Positions 16,231 through 23,264 of a stretch of 33,013 nt of DNA are shown one piece after another. The stretch is from Limnohabitans sp. (GTDB lineage: Bacteria; Bacteroidota; Bacteroidia; Flavobacteriales; Flavobacteriaceae). How positions within the stretch are numbered: position 1 is the stretch's first letter; each line of letters begins with the position of its first letter. The stretch is from NCBI GenBank assembly GCA_030053945.1, contig JASGCW010000012.1, forward strand, positions 38,121 through 71,133, written 5' to 3'. A program made the position numbers and the translations under genes. The notes beneath the pieces are model-generated. The model did not search any database, was not told where the DNA came from, and worked only from the letters and a program-made list of their open reading frames with translations.

Positions 16231-17253
16231 ATGAGAAAATACAAATGTTTAAATCAAAATGTTTTTCATAATGATGTATTTAGAATAGAACCTCTTAGAG
16301 ACGAAGATAAATACGTTATAATGGACATTAGGAATGAGCAATTGTATCATTTGCGCCAAGCCGAACCCTTAACAAAGGAAAAACAGGAGAGCTATTTTTC
16401 TAATGTTGTGGCTCAACTGTTTCTAGAAGAAAAACCAACACAATTGTTGTTTTCTTTTTTTGAAGGTGAAGAGTTTATAGGTTATGGAGGTTTGGTTCAC
16501 ATCAATTGGATTGATAGGAATGCCGAAATATCTTTTGTAATGAAAACCGCATTAGAAAAAGAATATTTCGCTCATTATTGGTCTAATTATTTAAAATTAA
16601 TAGAACAATTAGGTTTTGAAGAATTAAGATTTCATAAAATTTTCACCTATGCTTTCGATGTAAGACCCCATTTATATGATGTTTTATTGGCAAATAATTT
16701 CAGAGAAGAAGCAAGGTTAAAAGAGCATTGTAAATTTGAAGGGAAATATTTAGATGTTTTAATTCATTCAAAAATCAATACATTAATTACTTTTTCAAAG
16801 CCAACATTAAACGATACCAAGTTATATTTTGAATGGGCAAACGACCCATTAGTGAGATTGAATTCGTTTAGTACAAGTGAAATTCCTTACGAAACACATA
16901 GTTCTTGGTTCGCTTCAAAATTGAAAGACGAAAATTGTTTTATGTATTTATTTAGCGATTATGAGGCTAATAAAATAGGTCAAGTTAGAATTCAGAAAGA
17001 TGTTGATATTGCTATCATAGGTGTTTCTACAGATCAGAACCATAGGGGAAAAGGATATGCTCAAAAAATGATTCAACAAGCCTCTGACAAATTTCTACAA
17101 ACAAACAATAATGTGACTATTTTTGCATATATAAAAGTAGAAAATGTCCAGTCACAAAGCGCTTTTCAAAAAGCGGGATTTGTTTTAAATGAACAATTAA
17201 TCTATCAAGGAACAGATAGTTTTTTATATAAAAAAAGACCAATAGTAAAATGA
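16231..17253 (+). CDS. Tandem GNAT N-acetyltransferase (PseH-like C-terminal half)
   Basis: A 340-residue protein with two GNAT domains. I start it at ATG 16231, one base after the previous stop; an upstream in-frame GTG (16192) would overlap the previous gene by 38 bases. Residues about 1-180 resemble RimJ/RimL-type GNATs (WIDRNAEISFVM, and FREEARLKEHCKFEGKYLDV near the end). Residues about 187-340 resemble PseH, the acetyl-CoA:4-amino sugar N-acetyltransferase: YFEWANDPLVRLNSF, then the acetyl-CoA loop NHRGKGYA (about 271-278) and SAFQKAGF. The C-terminal half could N-acetylate the 4-amino group made by PseC, while the first could acylate a second amino group. The ATGA junction with pseI shows coupling. 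Single-domain PseH is the norm. Confidence 0.75.
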   Translation: MRKYKCLNQNVFHNDVFRIEPLRDEDKYVIMDIRNEQLYHLRQAEPLTKEKQESYFSNVVAQLFLEEKPTQLLFSFFEGEEFIGYGGLVHINWIDRNAEISFVMKTALEKEYFAHYWSNYLKLIEQLGFEELRFHKIFTYAFDVRPHLYDVLLANNFREEARLKEHCKFEGKYLDVLIHSKINTLITFSKPTLNDTKLYFEWANDPLVRLNSFSTSEIPYETHSSWFASKLKDENCFMYLFSDYEANKIGQVRIQKDVDIAIIGVSTDQNHRGKGYAQKMIQQASDKFLQTNNNVTIFAYIKVENVQSQSAFQKAGFVLNEQLIYQGTDSFLYKKRPIVK

Positions 17254-18305
17254 AAATAGGAAATGTTGTTATCGATAAAAATGCTCCCGTTTTTATTATC
17301 GCAGAATTATCAGCTAATCATAATGGTAGTTTAGAAGTAGCTTTAGAAACTGTGCGTGCTGCTAAAAGAGCAGGTGCAGACTGTATAAAATTGCAAACTT
17401 ATACTGCTGACACAATTACGCTAGATTGTGATGCCGATGATTTTGTAATTAAAGGGACTATTTGGGACGGAAGAAAATTACACGATTTATATAAAGAAGC
17501 TTATACGCCTTGGGAATGGCATAAAACAATTTATGAAGAAGCTGCAAAAGAAGGATTGATTTGTTTTTCTTCTCCTTTTGATAAAACAGCAGTCGATTTT
17601 TTAGAAGAATTAAACTCGCCTGCTTATAAAATTGCCTCTTTTGAAATTACAGATATTCCATTAATAGAGTATGTGGCATTAAAAGGAAAACCAATTATCA
17701 TTTCAACTGGAATTGCAGAGTTAGAAGATATTGAATTAGCAGTTCAAACTTGTAGAAGAGCGGGTAATAACGATATTGCTTTGTTAAAATGTACGTCTAG
17801 TTATCCTGCGCCTATAGAGGAAGCTAATATGGTAATGGTAAAAGATTTAGCGGAAAAGTTTCAAGTGATTTCTGGTTTGTCTGATCATACTATGGGTGCA
17901 ACTGTACCTATTGTTGCCACTGCTTTTGGTGCAAAAATTATTGAAAAGCATTTTATTTTAGATAGATCAATAGGTGGTCCAGATGCTTCTTTTTCTATGA
18001 ATGAAGAAGAATTTACCGCTATGGTTAAGTCAGTTCGTGAGGCGGAGAAAGCAATAGGAATAATTGATTATAAATTAACTGAAAAACAAGCAAAAGGGAA
18101 AGATTTTAGTAGGTCTTTATACATAGCAGAAGATATAAAAAAAGGAGATGTTTTTACAGAAAAAAATGTTAGATCTGTACGCCCAGGTTTTGGGTTGCAT
18201 CCAAAATATTTAAAAAATATTTTAGGAAAAAAATCAAATTGCGATTTGAAATTAGGTGAACGATTGAGTTTTAATGTAATTGAAGAGTTGAATGAAAAAA
18301 ATTAA
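17250..18305 (+). CDS. pseI: Pseudaminic acid synthase-type nonulosonate synthase
   Basis: A 351-residue NeuB-family enzyme that condenses a 6-carbon 2,4-diamino (or 2-acetamido) sugar with phosphoenolpyruvate to give a nine-carbon nonulosonic acid. Visible: IAELSANHNGSLEVA (17-31), IKLQTYTADT, FSSPFDKTAVDFLEEL, IISTGIAELEDI, and SGLSDHTMGATVPIVA, all hallmark NeuB/PseI segments of the TIM barrel; residues about 285-350 form a C-terminal SAF (antifreeze-like) domain (SLYIAEDIKKGDVFTEKNV). Full normal length. It overlaps the acetyltransferase by ATGA and the next gene by 14 bases. PseI fits the pattern best; SpsE or legionaminic synthase are close relatives, so product specificity is inferred. 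Confidence 0.9.
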   Translation: MKIGNVVIDKNAPVFIIAELSANHNGSLEVALETVRAAKRAGADCIKLQTYTADTITLDCDADDFVIKGTIWDGRKLHDLYKEAYTPWEWHKTIYEEAAKEGLICFSSPFDKTAVDFLEELNSPAYKIASFEITDIPLIEYVALKGKPIIISTGIAELEDIELAVQTCRRAGNNDIALLKCTSSYPAPIEEANMVMVKDLAEKFQVISGLSDHTMGATVPIVATAFGAKIIEKHFILDRSIGGPDASFSMNEEEFTAMVKSVREAEKAIGIIDYKLTEKQAKGKDFSRSLYIAEDIKKGDVFTEKNVRSVRPGFGLHPKYLKNILGKKSNCDLKLGERLSFNVIEELNEKN

Positions 18306-19362
18306 GTATTGGCTTTTTTTACTTAAGTATGCAAAAAAAACTTTAAAACGATATTCGTTTAACTTTTTAAATAAACGCTATTTTTTTGATGTAGAGTTTG
18401 TTAATCCTCATAAAATATATGTAAGTGAATCAAGTAATATTGAAAAGGGAACTGTAATAATATCTTCAGAACCAACAACAGATTCTCAAAAAGATATAAT
18501 TATTAATGAAAATTGTTGGATTGGTAGAAATGTTGAAATTCAAACGTGGTTTGGGTCTCAAATAAAAATAGATGATTATGCCTCTGTTCAAGATAGATGT
18601 AAATTGTTGGGTTCCGTTTCGATAGGTAAATATTCTATTTTAGCACCAGATATTTTTATATCTTCTGGGAATCATTTCTTTAAAAAACAACCCTATTTAA
18701 CTATAAGAGAACAAGATGCTACGGAGATTTTTGATGGAGAATCTTTTTTAAAAATTAGCAAACCTGTTATTATAGGTGAAGATTGTTGGATTGGTAAAAA
18801 TGTATTTATAAAGCCTGGAATTACTATAGGAAGAGGATCTATTATTGGTGCTAATAGTATTGTTAACGAAACGGTTGAGCCTTATTCAATAATCGCTGGT
18901 AATCCAGCTAAACAAATTAAAGAGCGATTTTCATTTGTTCCACCAAGCATTTTAACTCCTTTTAATTTGGAAATGTTACCTTATTTTTATCAAGGATTTC
19001 AGCATTTTGAGAGAGGAAAAAAAATTGAAGAATTGTTAAAAATTAATGAAGGTATTTTATCTGAAAATCAATCTATAATAACTCTAGAAAATAGAGAATG
19101 GACTACAATTCAAATGGAAGGTAATGCAATTGAAAATGGAAGTTTATCTATTTTTATTAACGGGCAGTATTTTTCAACTAAACAGATAGAAAAGGGTAAA
19201 TTTAATTGGGCAATACAAAAAGATTTTCAGGAGTTGGAAAAAATAAATAGAGAAGATTTAATACCAGAGTGTATAAAAAAATATTTCTGTATAAGTTTTG
19301 AATTTCAATCATCACAAAAGGGTAAATTTAACTTCTCAATTTCAAGGATTGAATTAATCTAA
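18292..19362 (+). CDS. Hexapeptide-repeat (LbH) acyltransferase
   Basis: A 356-residue protein. Residues about 60-215 are a left-handed beta-helix acyltransferase of the WbbJ/maltose-acetyltransferase type: repeated hexapeptides such as IIINENCWIGRNVEI and VIIGEDCWIGKNVFI, a GNHF segment with the likely catalytic His, and the closing PYSIIAGNPAKQIKERF motif. Residues about 220-356 form an extra C-terminal part that I do not recognise, probably beta-rich. The first 30 residues are basic and aromatic and could lie at the membrane face. It overlaps pseI by 14 bases, so it probably O- or N-acylates the nonulosonate or the glycan that carries it, using acetyl-CoA. Confidence 0.8.
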   Translation: MKKIKYWLFLLKYAKKTLKRYSFNFLNKRYFFDVEFVNPHKIYVSESSNIEKGTVIISSEPTTDSQKDIIINENCWIGRNVEIQTWFGSQIKIDDYASVQDRCKLLGSVSIGKYSILAPDIFISSGNHFFKKQPYLTIREQDATEIFDGESFLKISKPVIIGEDCWIGKNVFIKPGITIGRGSIIGANSIVNETVEPYSIIAGNPAKQIKERFSFVPPSILTPFNLEMLPYFYQGFQHFERGKKIEELLKINEGILSENQSIITLENREWTTIQMEGNAIENGSLSIFINGQYFSTKQIEKGKFNWAIQKDFQELEKINREDLIPECIKKYFCISFEFQSSQKGKFNFSISRIELI

Positions 19363-19384
19363 TTTAAAAATAACTTTCATCAAT

Positions 19385-20398
19385 ATGTTAAGGGAAATCA
19401 AGAAATACTTTAGACTAAAAAGAAAAGTAAAAAAGTTCTTAAAAGAATATGACGCATTCGAATTGACTAAGATTTATAGTAAAGATTCTTATATAAAATT
19501 CCGTAGTTTATTTGTGGAGACAAAAGGAGAAATCAATGATAAGATTAGTTTACAGATAAGTAATAAAATAGGTAAGTATTCTAATGTGGACTCAAGTAAT
19601 GGAATTCTAGGATCAAGTGTAAATCTTTCTGAAAAGATAAAGAAATTGCAGCAAGATGGGTATGTGATTTTTGAAGAAAGCTTATCTGAAAATGTTATTG
19701 AGTCAATTTTAAATTATGCTCAAAATACTCCCGTTTCCTATCTTGATGTGACTACTGAAAATCAGGATTTTTCTAGTAAAAAAGTACTTTTTGACGAAAA
19801 AAATATCGTTTCACCACGTTATCAATTTACAGGAAATGAAATAATCAAATGTCCAGCTTTACAAGAATTGGTTTTTGATACCTCTTTGCTTTATTTTGCT
19901 CAAGAATATTTAGGTTGTAAACCCATACTAGATTTAGTGGCATTTTGGTGGAGTGCCCCATTTGAGGGCAAAGGTAAAAGTGCAGCTGCTCAAATGTATC
20001 ATTTTGATTTGGATCGAATTAAATTTATGAAGTTTTTCTTTTACATTACAGATGTTGATACTAATACAGGACCACATTGTTATGTGAAAGGTTCACATAC
20101 AAAACTTCCAAAACAAATAGATAGGGATGGACGATTTGAAGATGATGAAATTGAGAAGGTTTTTGGAACAGCAAATTTAATTGAAATTTGTGGTAAAAAA
20201 GGATCAATAATGGCAGTAGATACAAGAGGTTTTCACAAAGGGAAAGATTTGCTTGAAGGAAAAAGATTATTGTTTCAAATACAATTCACAAACAGTCTTT
20301 TTGGTCAGCAATATGATGTGATTGATTATCAGTTAATAGATTCTAAGTATAAGGATATATTGTCAAAATACAATCACACTTATAATAACATTTCATAA
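19385..20398 (+). CDS. Phytanoyl-CoA dioxygenase (PhyH)-like Fe(II)/2OG enzyme
   Basis: A 337-residue protein with the PhyH pattern of non-heme Fe(II)/2-oxoglutarate oxygenases. The iron facial triad is visible as H206-x-D208 (QMYHFDLD) and H284 (DTRGFHKG), with R294 (GKRLLFQIQF) at the 2-oxoglutarate carboxylate position; NTGPHCYVKGSH (227-238) is typical of the family. Residues 1-80 are a basic, less conserved extension. It lies 22 bases after the acyltransferase and 5 bases before the next gene, inside the operon. Family members hydroxylate diverse small molecules; here a sugar, lipid or acyl chain of the surface glycan could be the substrate, which is inference from context only. Confidence 0.8.
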   Translation: MLREIKKYFRLKRKVKKFLKEYDAFELTKIYSKDSYIKFRSLFVETKGEINDKISLQISNKIGKYSNVDSSNGILGSSVNLSEKIKKLQQDGYVIFEESLSENVIESILNYAQNTPVSYLDVTTENQDFSSKKVLFDEKNIVSPRYQFTGNEIIKCPALQELVFDTSLLYFAQEYLGCKPILDLVAFWWSAPFEGKGKSAAAQMYHFDLDRIKFMKFFFYITDVDTNTGPHCYVKGSHTKLPKQIDRDGRFEDDEIEKVFGTANLIEICGKKGSIMAVDTRGFHKGKDLLEGKRLLFQIQFTNSLFGQQYDVIDYQLIDSKYKDILSKYNHTYNNIS

Positions 20399-20403
20399 AT
20401 AGA

Positions 20404-21903
20404 ATGAATAATTTAGACGAAATACATAACAAGAAAATTTTAGTTCAAACAAGTTACCATTATACTCCACACTTGGAGACAGAAATGGAAATTGTTGAAC
20501 GATTACTTCAACAAAATAATACAGTATATTGGTTGGTTTGTAATGCAAGTTTTAAGACTTGCTTTGGTAATCCTGAACACCAAACATCAATATGTAAATC
20601 GTGTAATCAAAGAGTAGTGAATGGTGTTAGTTTTTTAAATAAAAATAGAGAAGACTCATCAGCAAAGATTATACAGTTACAATATGATTCGTTTATAAAG
20701 TTTTCAGATTTTGAAAATAAATTTTCAATACAAAATGAATTTTCATCAGTCACAGAATTAAAGGCTTTTAAGTACAAAACATATGATGTAGGGATGGCTA
20801 CGGCCTCTTCGTTGGTTTCAATTTCTAGAGATCACAACCCGAACTTGATAAATCATAAAGATTTTATTTTTCGAGGATTATTAACAGGAGCTTATCTATA
20901 TGATACGCTAAATGTAGTTGTAGATCAAATTGAGCCAGATTTAGTTGTTTTGTTTAATGGTAGATTTATTGAGAATAGACCCGCTTTGAGAGTTTGCCAA
21001 GAGAGAAAACTTAATTATGCTACGCATGAGCGAGGTGGGAAAATAGATTCTTTTCTATTCAGATTGAATTCCATTCCTCATTCAATAGAAACTGTTTCTC
21101 AAGAAATGGAATCGCTTTGGAAAAACGCAACCGATGATAAGCAGTTTATAGGAGAGTCGTTTTATAAAAATAGGATTAAAGGTGTAGAAGATGCTTGGTA
21201 TTCATTTACAAAAGATCAGCAAATAGGGAGATTGCCTAGTAGTTTTGAATCGAATCAAAACAAGCGGGTTGTTTCTATTTTTAATTCTTCATTAGATGAA
21301 TATGAAGGGTTGGAAGGTTTTGGTCCGTATTTTTATAAAAATGATAATGAAGGGATTGAAGAAATTTGTAAGGCACTTGAAAATAACGAAAGTGTCAAGT
21401 TGTACTTAAGAGTTCATCCCAATTTAAAAGGATTAGATAACACTCAAAATAAATTCTTAAATGAAACAATAGCTTCTTATAAATCTGTAGAAATTATAGC
21501 AGCTAACGATGTGGTTGATACCTATGAATTAATTCGTAGAAGTGATATTATAGTTGTTTTTGGTTCTACTGTGGGAATTGAAGCTGCATTTTCAGGTAAA
21601 AAAGTAATATTGTTAGGTAGAGCAGCTTATGAAAAATTAAACTGTGTTTATATTCCTCAGAACCATAATCAACTTATGGAAGCATTAACAAACCCTGAGT
21701 TTAAATTCCCTGAAATAAATAAAGAAGACGCATTAAAATATGGATACTGGAATGAAAGTTTTGGGTATAAATACAAATCCTATAAGCCTTCAAGCTTAAC
21801 CAATGGAAGTTTTAAAGGCGTAATTATAAACGACTTTTCTCCTTACAAAAGTTTTAGAAGAGGAATTAAAAAATTTGTTCGTGGTTTATTTAATAAAAAA
21901 TAG
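20404..21903 (+). CDS. GT-B-like surface polysaccharide protein, candidate nonulosonate transferase
   Basis: A 499-residue soluble or peripheral protein, last of the operon. The C-terminal half looks like a GT-B nucleotide-sugar domain as in capsule proteins: LRVHPNLKG (His338-Pro339), then RRSDIIVVFGSTVGIEAAFSGKKVI (split here only for description; Ser388 and E393). With DEYEG at 298-302 these recall the D/E-D/E-G, HP and Ser motifs of bacterial CMP-sugar (sialyl-type) transferases, which would suit the operon's product. The N-terminal half has four cysteines, C46, C53, C64 and C67 (C-x6-C-x10-C-x2-C), that could bind zinc. The transferase role is a hypothesis; a general capsule synthesis protein is the safe call. 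Confidence 0.55.
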   Translation: MNNLDEIHNKKILVQTSYHYTPHLETEMEIVERLLQQNNTVYWLVCNASFKTCFGNPEHQTSICKSCNQRVVNGVSFLNKNREDSSAKIIQLQYDSFIKFSDFENKFSIQNEFSSVTELKAFKYKTYDVGMATASSLVSISRDHNPNLINHKDFIFRGLLTGAYLYDTLNVVVDQIEPDLVVLFNGRFIENRPALRVCQERKLNYATHERGGKIDSFLFRLNSIPHSIETVSQEMESLWKNATDDKQFIGESFYKNRIKGVEDAWYSFTKDQQIGRLPSSFESNQNKRVVSIFNSSLDEYEGLEGFGPYFYKNDNEGIEEICKALENNESVKLYLRVHPNLKGLDNTQNKFLNETIASYKSVEIIAANDVVDTYELIRRSDIIVVFGSTVGIEAAFSGKKVILLGRAAYEKLNCVYIPQNHNQLMEALTNPEFKFPEINKEDALKYGYWNESFGYKYKSYKPSSLTNGSFKGVIINDFSPYKSFRRGIKKFVRGLFNKK

Positions 21904-21953
21904 TTTTATTACTGTAGTTTAAATAGGGGCTGCTCTTAAACTTGTTTTCTCTA

Positions 21954-21991
21954 CTACACCTGACAGGTTTTGAAAAACCTGTCAGGTGTAG
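21954..21991. repeat. Perfect 18-bp-arm palindrome, ACCTGACAG family
   Basis: Arms CTACACCTGACAGGTTTT (21954-21971) and its exact complement (21974-21991) around GA. It is a longer version of the dyad at 1191-1220. It lies about 28 bases inside the left end of the MITE-like element, so it is either part of the element or a repeat nested in it. Confidence 0.7.
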
Positions 21992-22114
21992 AGATTTAAA
22001 ATCAAGCAATTAGGGTTTGTTGGAAAACTCAAATCCTCATAAGAATCAGTAATTCCGAGTTAGAATTTTATTATTAGGAGCAAGGTTTTTACACTAAGTC
22101 CTTCAAAAACCGTG

Positions 22115-22221
22115 CATCTAAAAATCTAATTTTAGTAATTTATATTTTTTAAGCTCAAATTTACAAGCTCTAAAAGAATTAACACCTTTAAAAAGTTGCT
22201 AAAATTGAAGATTTTTAGATG
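22115..22221. repeat. Long imperfect inverted repeat inside the MITE
   Basis: The left arm (22115-22135, starting CATCTAAAAATCT) and the right arm (22199-22221, ending AGATTTTTAGATG) are complementary over about 21 bases with a two-base insertion (GA) on the right. The 63-base loop is AT-rich. A transcript through it could fold into a long hairpin. Confidence 0.6.
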
Positions 22222-22253
22222 AAAATGATAGTATTTTGTGTTGGGTTAGTTTT

Positions 22254-23264
22254 TCAGCAGCCCCTAAATAGACAGATAAATAAAAAAGATATCCTTTTGA
22301 TAAAGGGTATTTTTTTTATTAAATGTTTTTCTTTTTGAATATTTTTATAATAATGAAAATTACAGTTTTTGGCTTTTCGTAAGCTTTTGATTGCCACTTT
22401 TTCTATATACTCTTCAAGCAATGCTTGATTGTAAATATTTTTAATTTTATTCTTCTCAATAATTAAATTTCCTGCTGCAATAACTTGTAGAACATTGTTG
22501 CTGTCATTTTTAAGTTTTAGCTCAAAAACATCTTTGAATATTTCATAATTAGAATCATTAACTTCAATATCTAATAATTTAAACTGATTGGCTTTGATTT
22601 TTTTTAATGATTTTTCGGTGTTTTCTTTTTTAGTTTGAGTGATGTTAGTCTCGTGCCATCTGTATAAAACTAATGATTCTGGAATGTTATAAAAATTTGT
22701 TTTAAGAATTAGTCGTGACCATAATTCGTAATCTTCTACAGGGACATAGTTTAAATCAAATCGTAATTCTCCTAAAATTTCTTTTTTTAGCATTACTGTA
22801 GAGTTTCCTATGTTGTTATTGTCTAAAAAAAGAATTTTAACTAATTCTGGATTTGGAATCGTTTTTATTACTCGGTTTTCCATTCCTTCACCAAATAACG
22901 TGTACCAACTTCCGCAAAGACCTATTTGGTCATTTTCTAGTAAAATTTGACGTTGTTTTTCAAAACGTGTTGGCAAAGCAATATCATCAGCATCAAGAAG
23001 AGCAATAAATTTTCCTTTAGATTTTTCTATGCCTAAATTTCTTAATAGAGATGGTCCTATGTTGATATCTTGATTTACAAATTGAATTCTAGAATCTTTT
23101 TTTGCATATTCAATTATAATTTCAGCACTATTGTCGGTTGAACAATCGTTAAGTATAATTAATTCAAATTCTTTATACGTTTGGTTTAAAACACTCTCAA
23201 TAGCTTCTCGTAAATATTTAGAAGCATTGTAAACGGGCATTATAACTGATATTTCTGGCTGCAT
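22254..23264 (-). CDS. GT2 family glycosyltransferase, 3' end altered by MITE
   Basis: A 336-residue GT-A fold glycosyltransferase. N-terminal signature ISVIMPVYNASKYLREAI (5-22), the nucleotide-binding ND40, and DADD (91-94) as the metal-binding DxD; VEDYELWSRLIL supplies the later acidic residue. The C-terminal part (about 240-336) is basic and hydrophobic, consistent with contact to the membrane. The last three codons (RGC) and the TGA stop derive largely from the end of the MITE-like element; the pre-insertion gene would have ended KLQ and TAA, the same length. The gene directly follows the next GT2 gene with no gap. Donor and acceptor cannot be read from the sequence. Confidence 0.85.
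   Translation of the reverse strand: MQPEISVIMPVYNASKYLREAIESVLNQTYKEFELIILNDCSTDNSAEIIIEYAKKDSRIQFVNQDINIGPSLLRNLGIEKSKGKFIALLDADDIALPTRFEKQRQILLENDQIGLCGSWYTLFGEGMENRVIKTIPNPELVKILFLDNNNIGNSTVMLKKEILGELRFDLNYVPVEDYELWSRLILKTNFYNIPESLVLYRWHETNITQTKKENTEKSLKKIKANQFKLLDIEVNDSNYEIFKDVFELKLKNDSNNVLQVIAAGNLIIEKNKIKNIYNQALLEEYIEKVAIKSLRKAKNCNFHYYKNIQKEKHLIKKIPFIKRISFLFICLFRGC
22289..22317 (+). terminator. Intrinsic terminator inside the 3' end of the opposing GT gene
   Basis: Stem ATATCCTTT (22289-22297), loop TGAT, stem AAAGGGTAT (22302-22310; one G-T wobble), then a run of T to 22317. This is a good intrinsic terminator for the rightward nonulosonate operon. It lies within the coding end of the leftward GT2 gene. 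An A-rich run on its left would give a U-run on the - strand too, so it may act in both directions. The MITE insertion now separates it from the operon end by 385 bases; without the element the distance would be about 40. Confidence 0.65.

Larger units (their letters stand above)
21926..22264. mobile_element. MITE-like element (339 bp) with TIRs and TAAATA duplication
   Basis: The ends are inverted repeats: GGGGCTGCT at 21926-21934 and AGCAGCCCC at 22256-22264, with partial similarity farther in (TTAAAC / GTTTTTC region). A direct duplication TAAATA flanks it (21920-21925 and 22265-22270). Inside are a 38-base palindrome (21954-21991), a long imperfect inverted repeat (22115-22135 with 22199-22221), and no ORF that could be a transposase. 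It is therefore a non-autonomous element or internally deleted IS. It entered the end of the GT2 gene on the - strand, whose present last codons and TGA stop come from the element. Confidence 0.75.

Noticed and set aside
21954..21991. Intrinsic terminator
   Set aside because: The stem is excellent but neither side has a T-run; the real terminator is better placed at 22289-22317.
21926..22264. A transposase gene within the 339-bp element
   Set aside because: The frame I followed across part of its - strand has early stops, and the element is too short for a transposase; it must be non-autonomous or a deleted IS.
22254..23264. Glycosyltransferase truncated into a pseudogene by the element
   Set aside because: Reconstruction shows that the length is unchanged and only the last three residues differ, so the gene is most likely functional.
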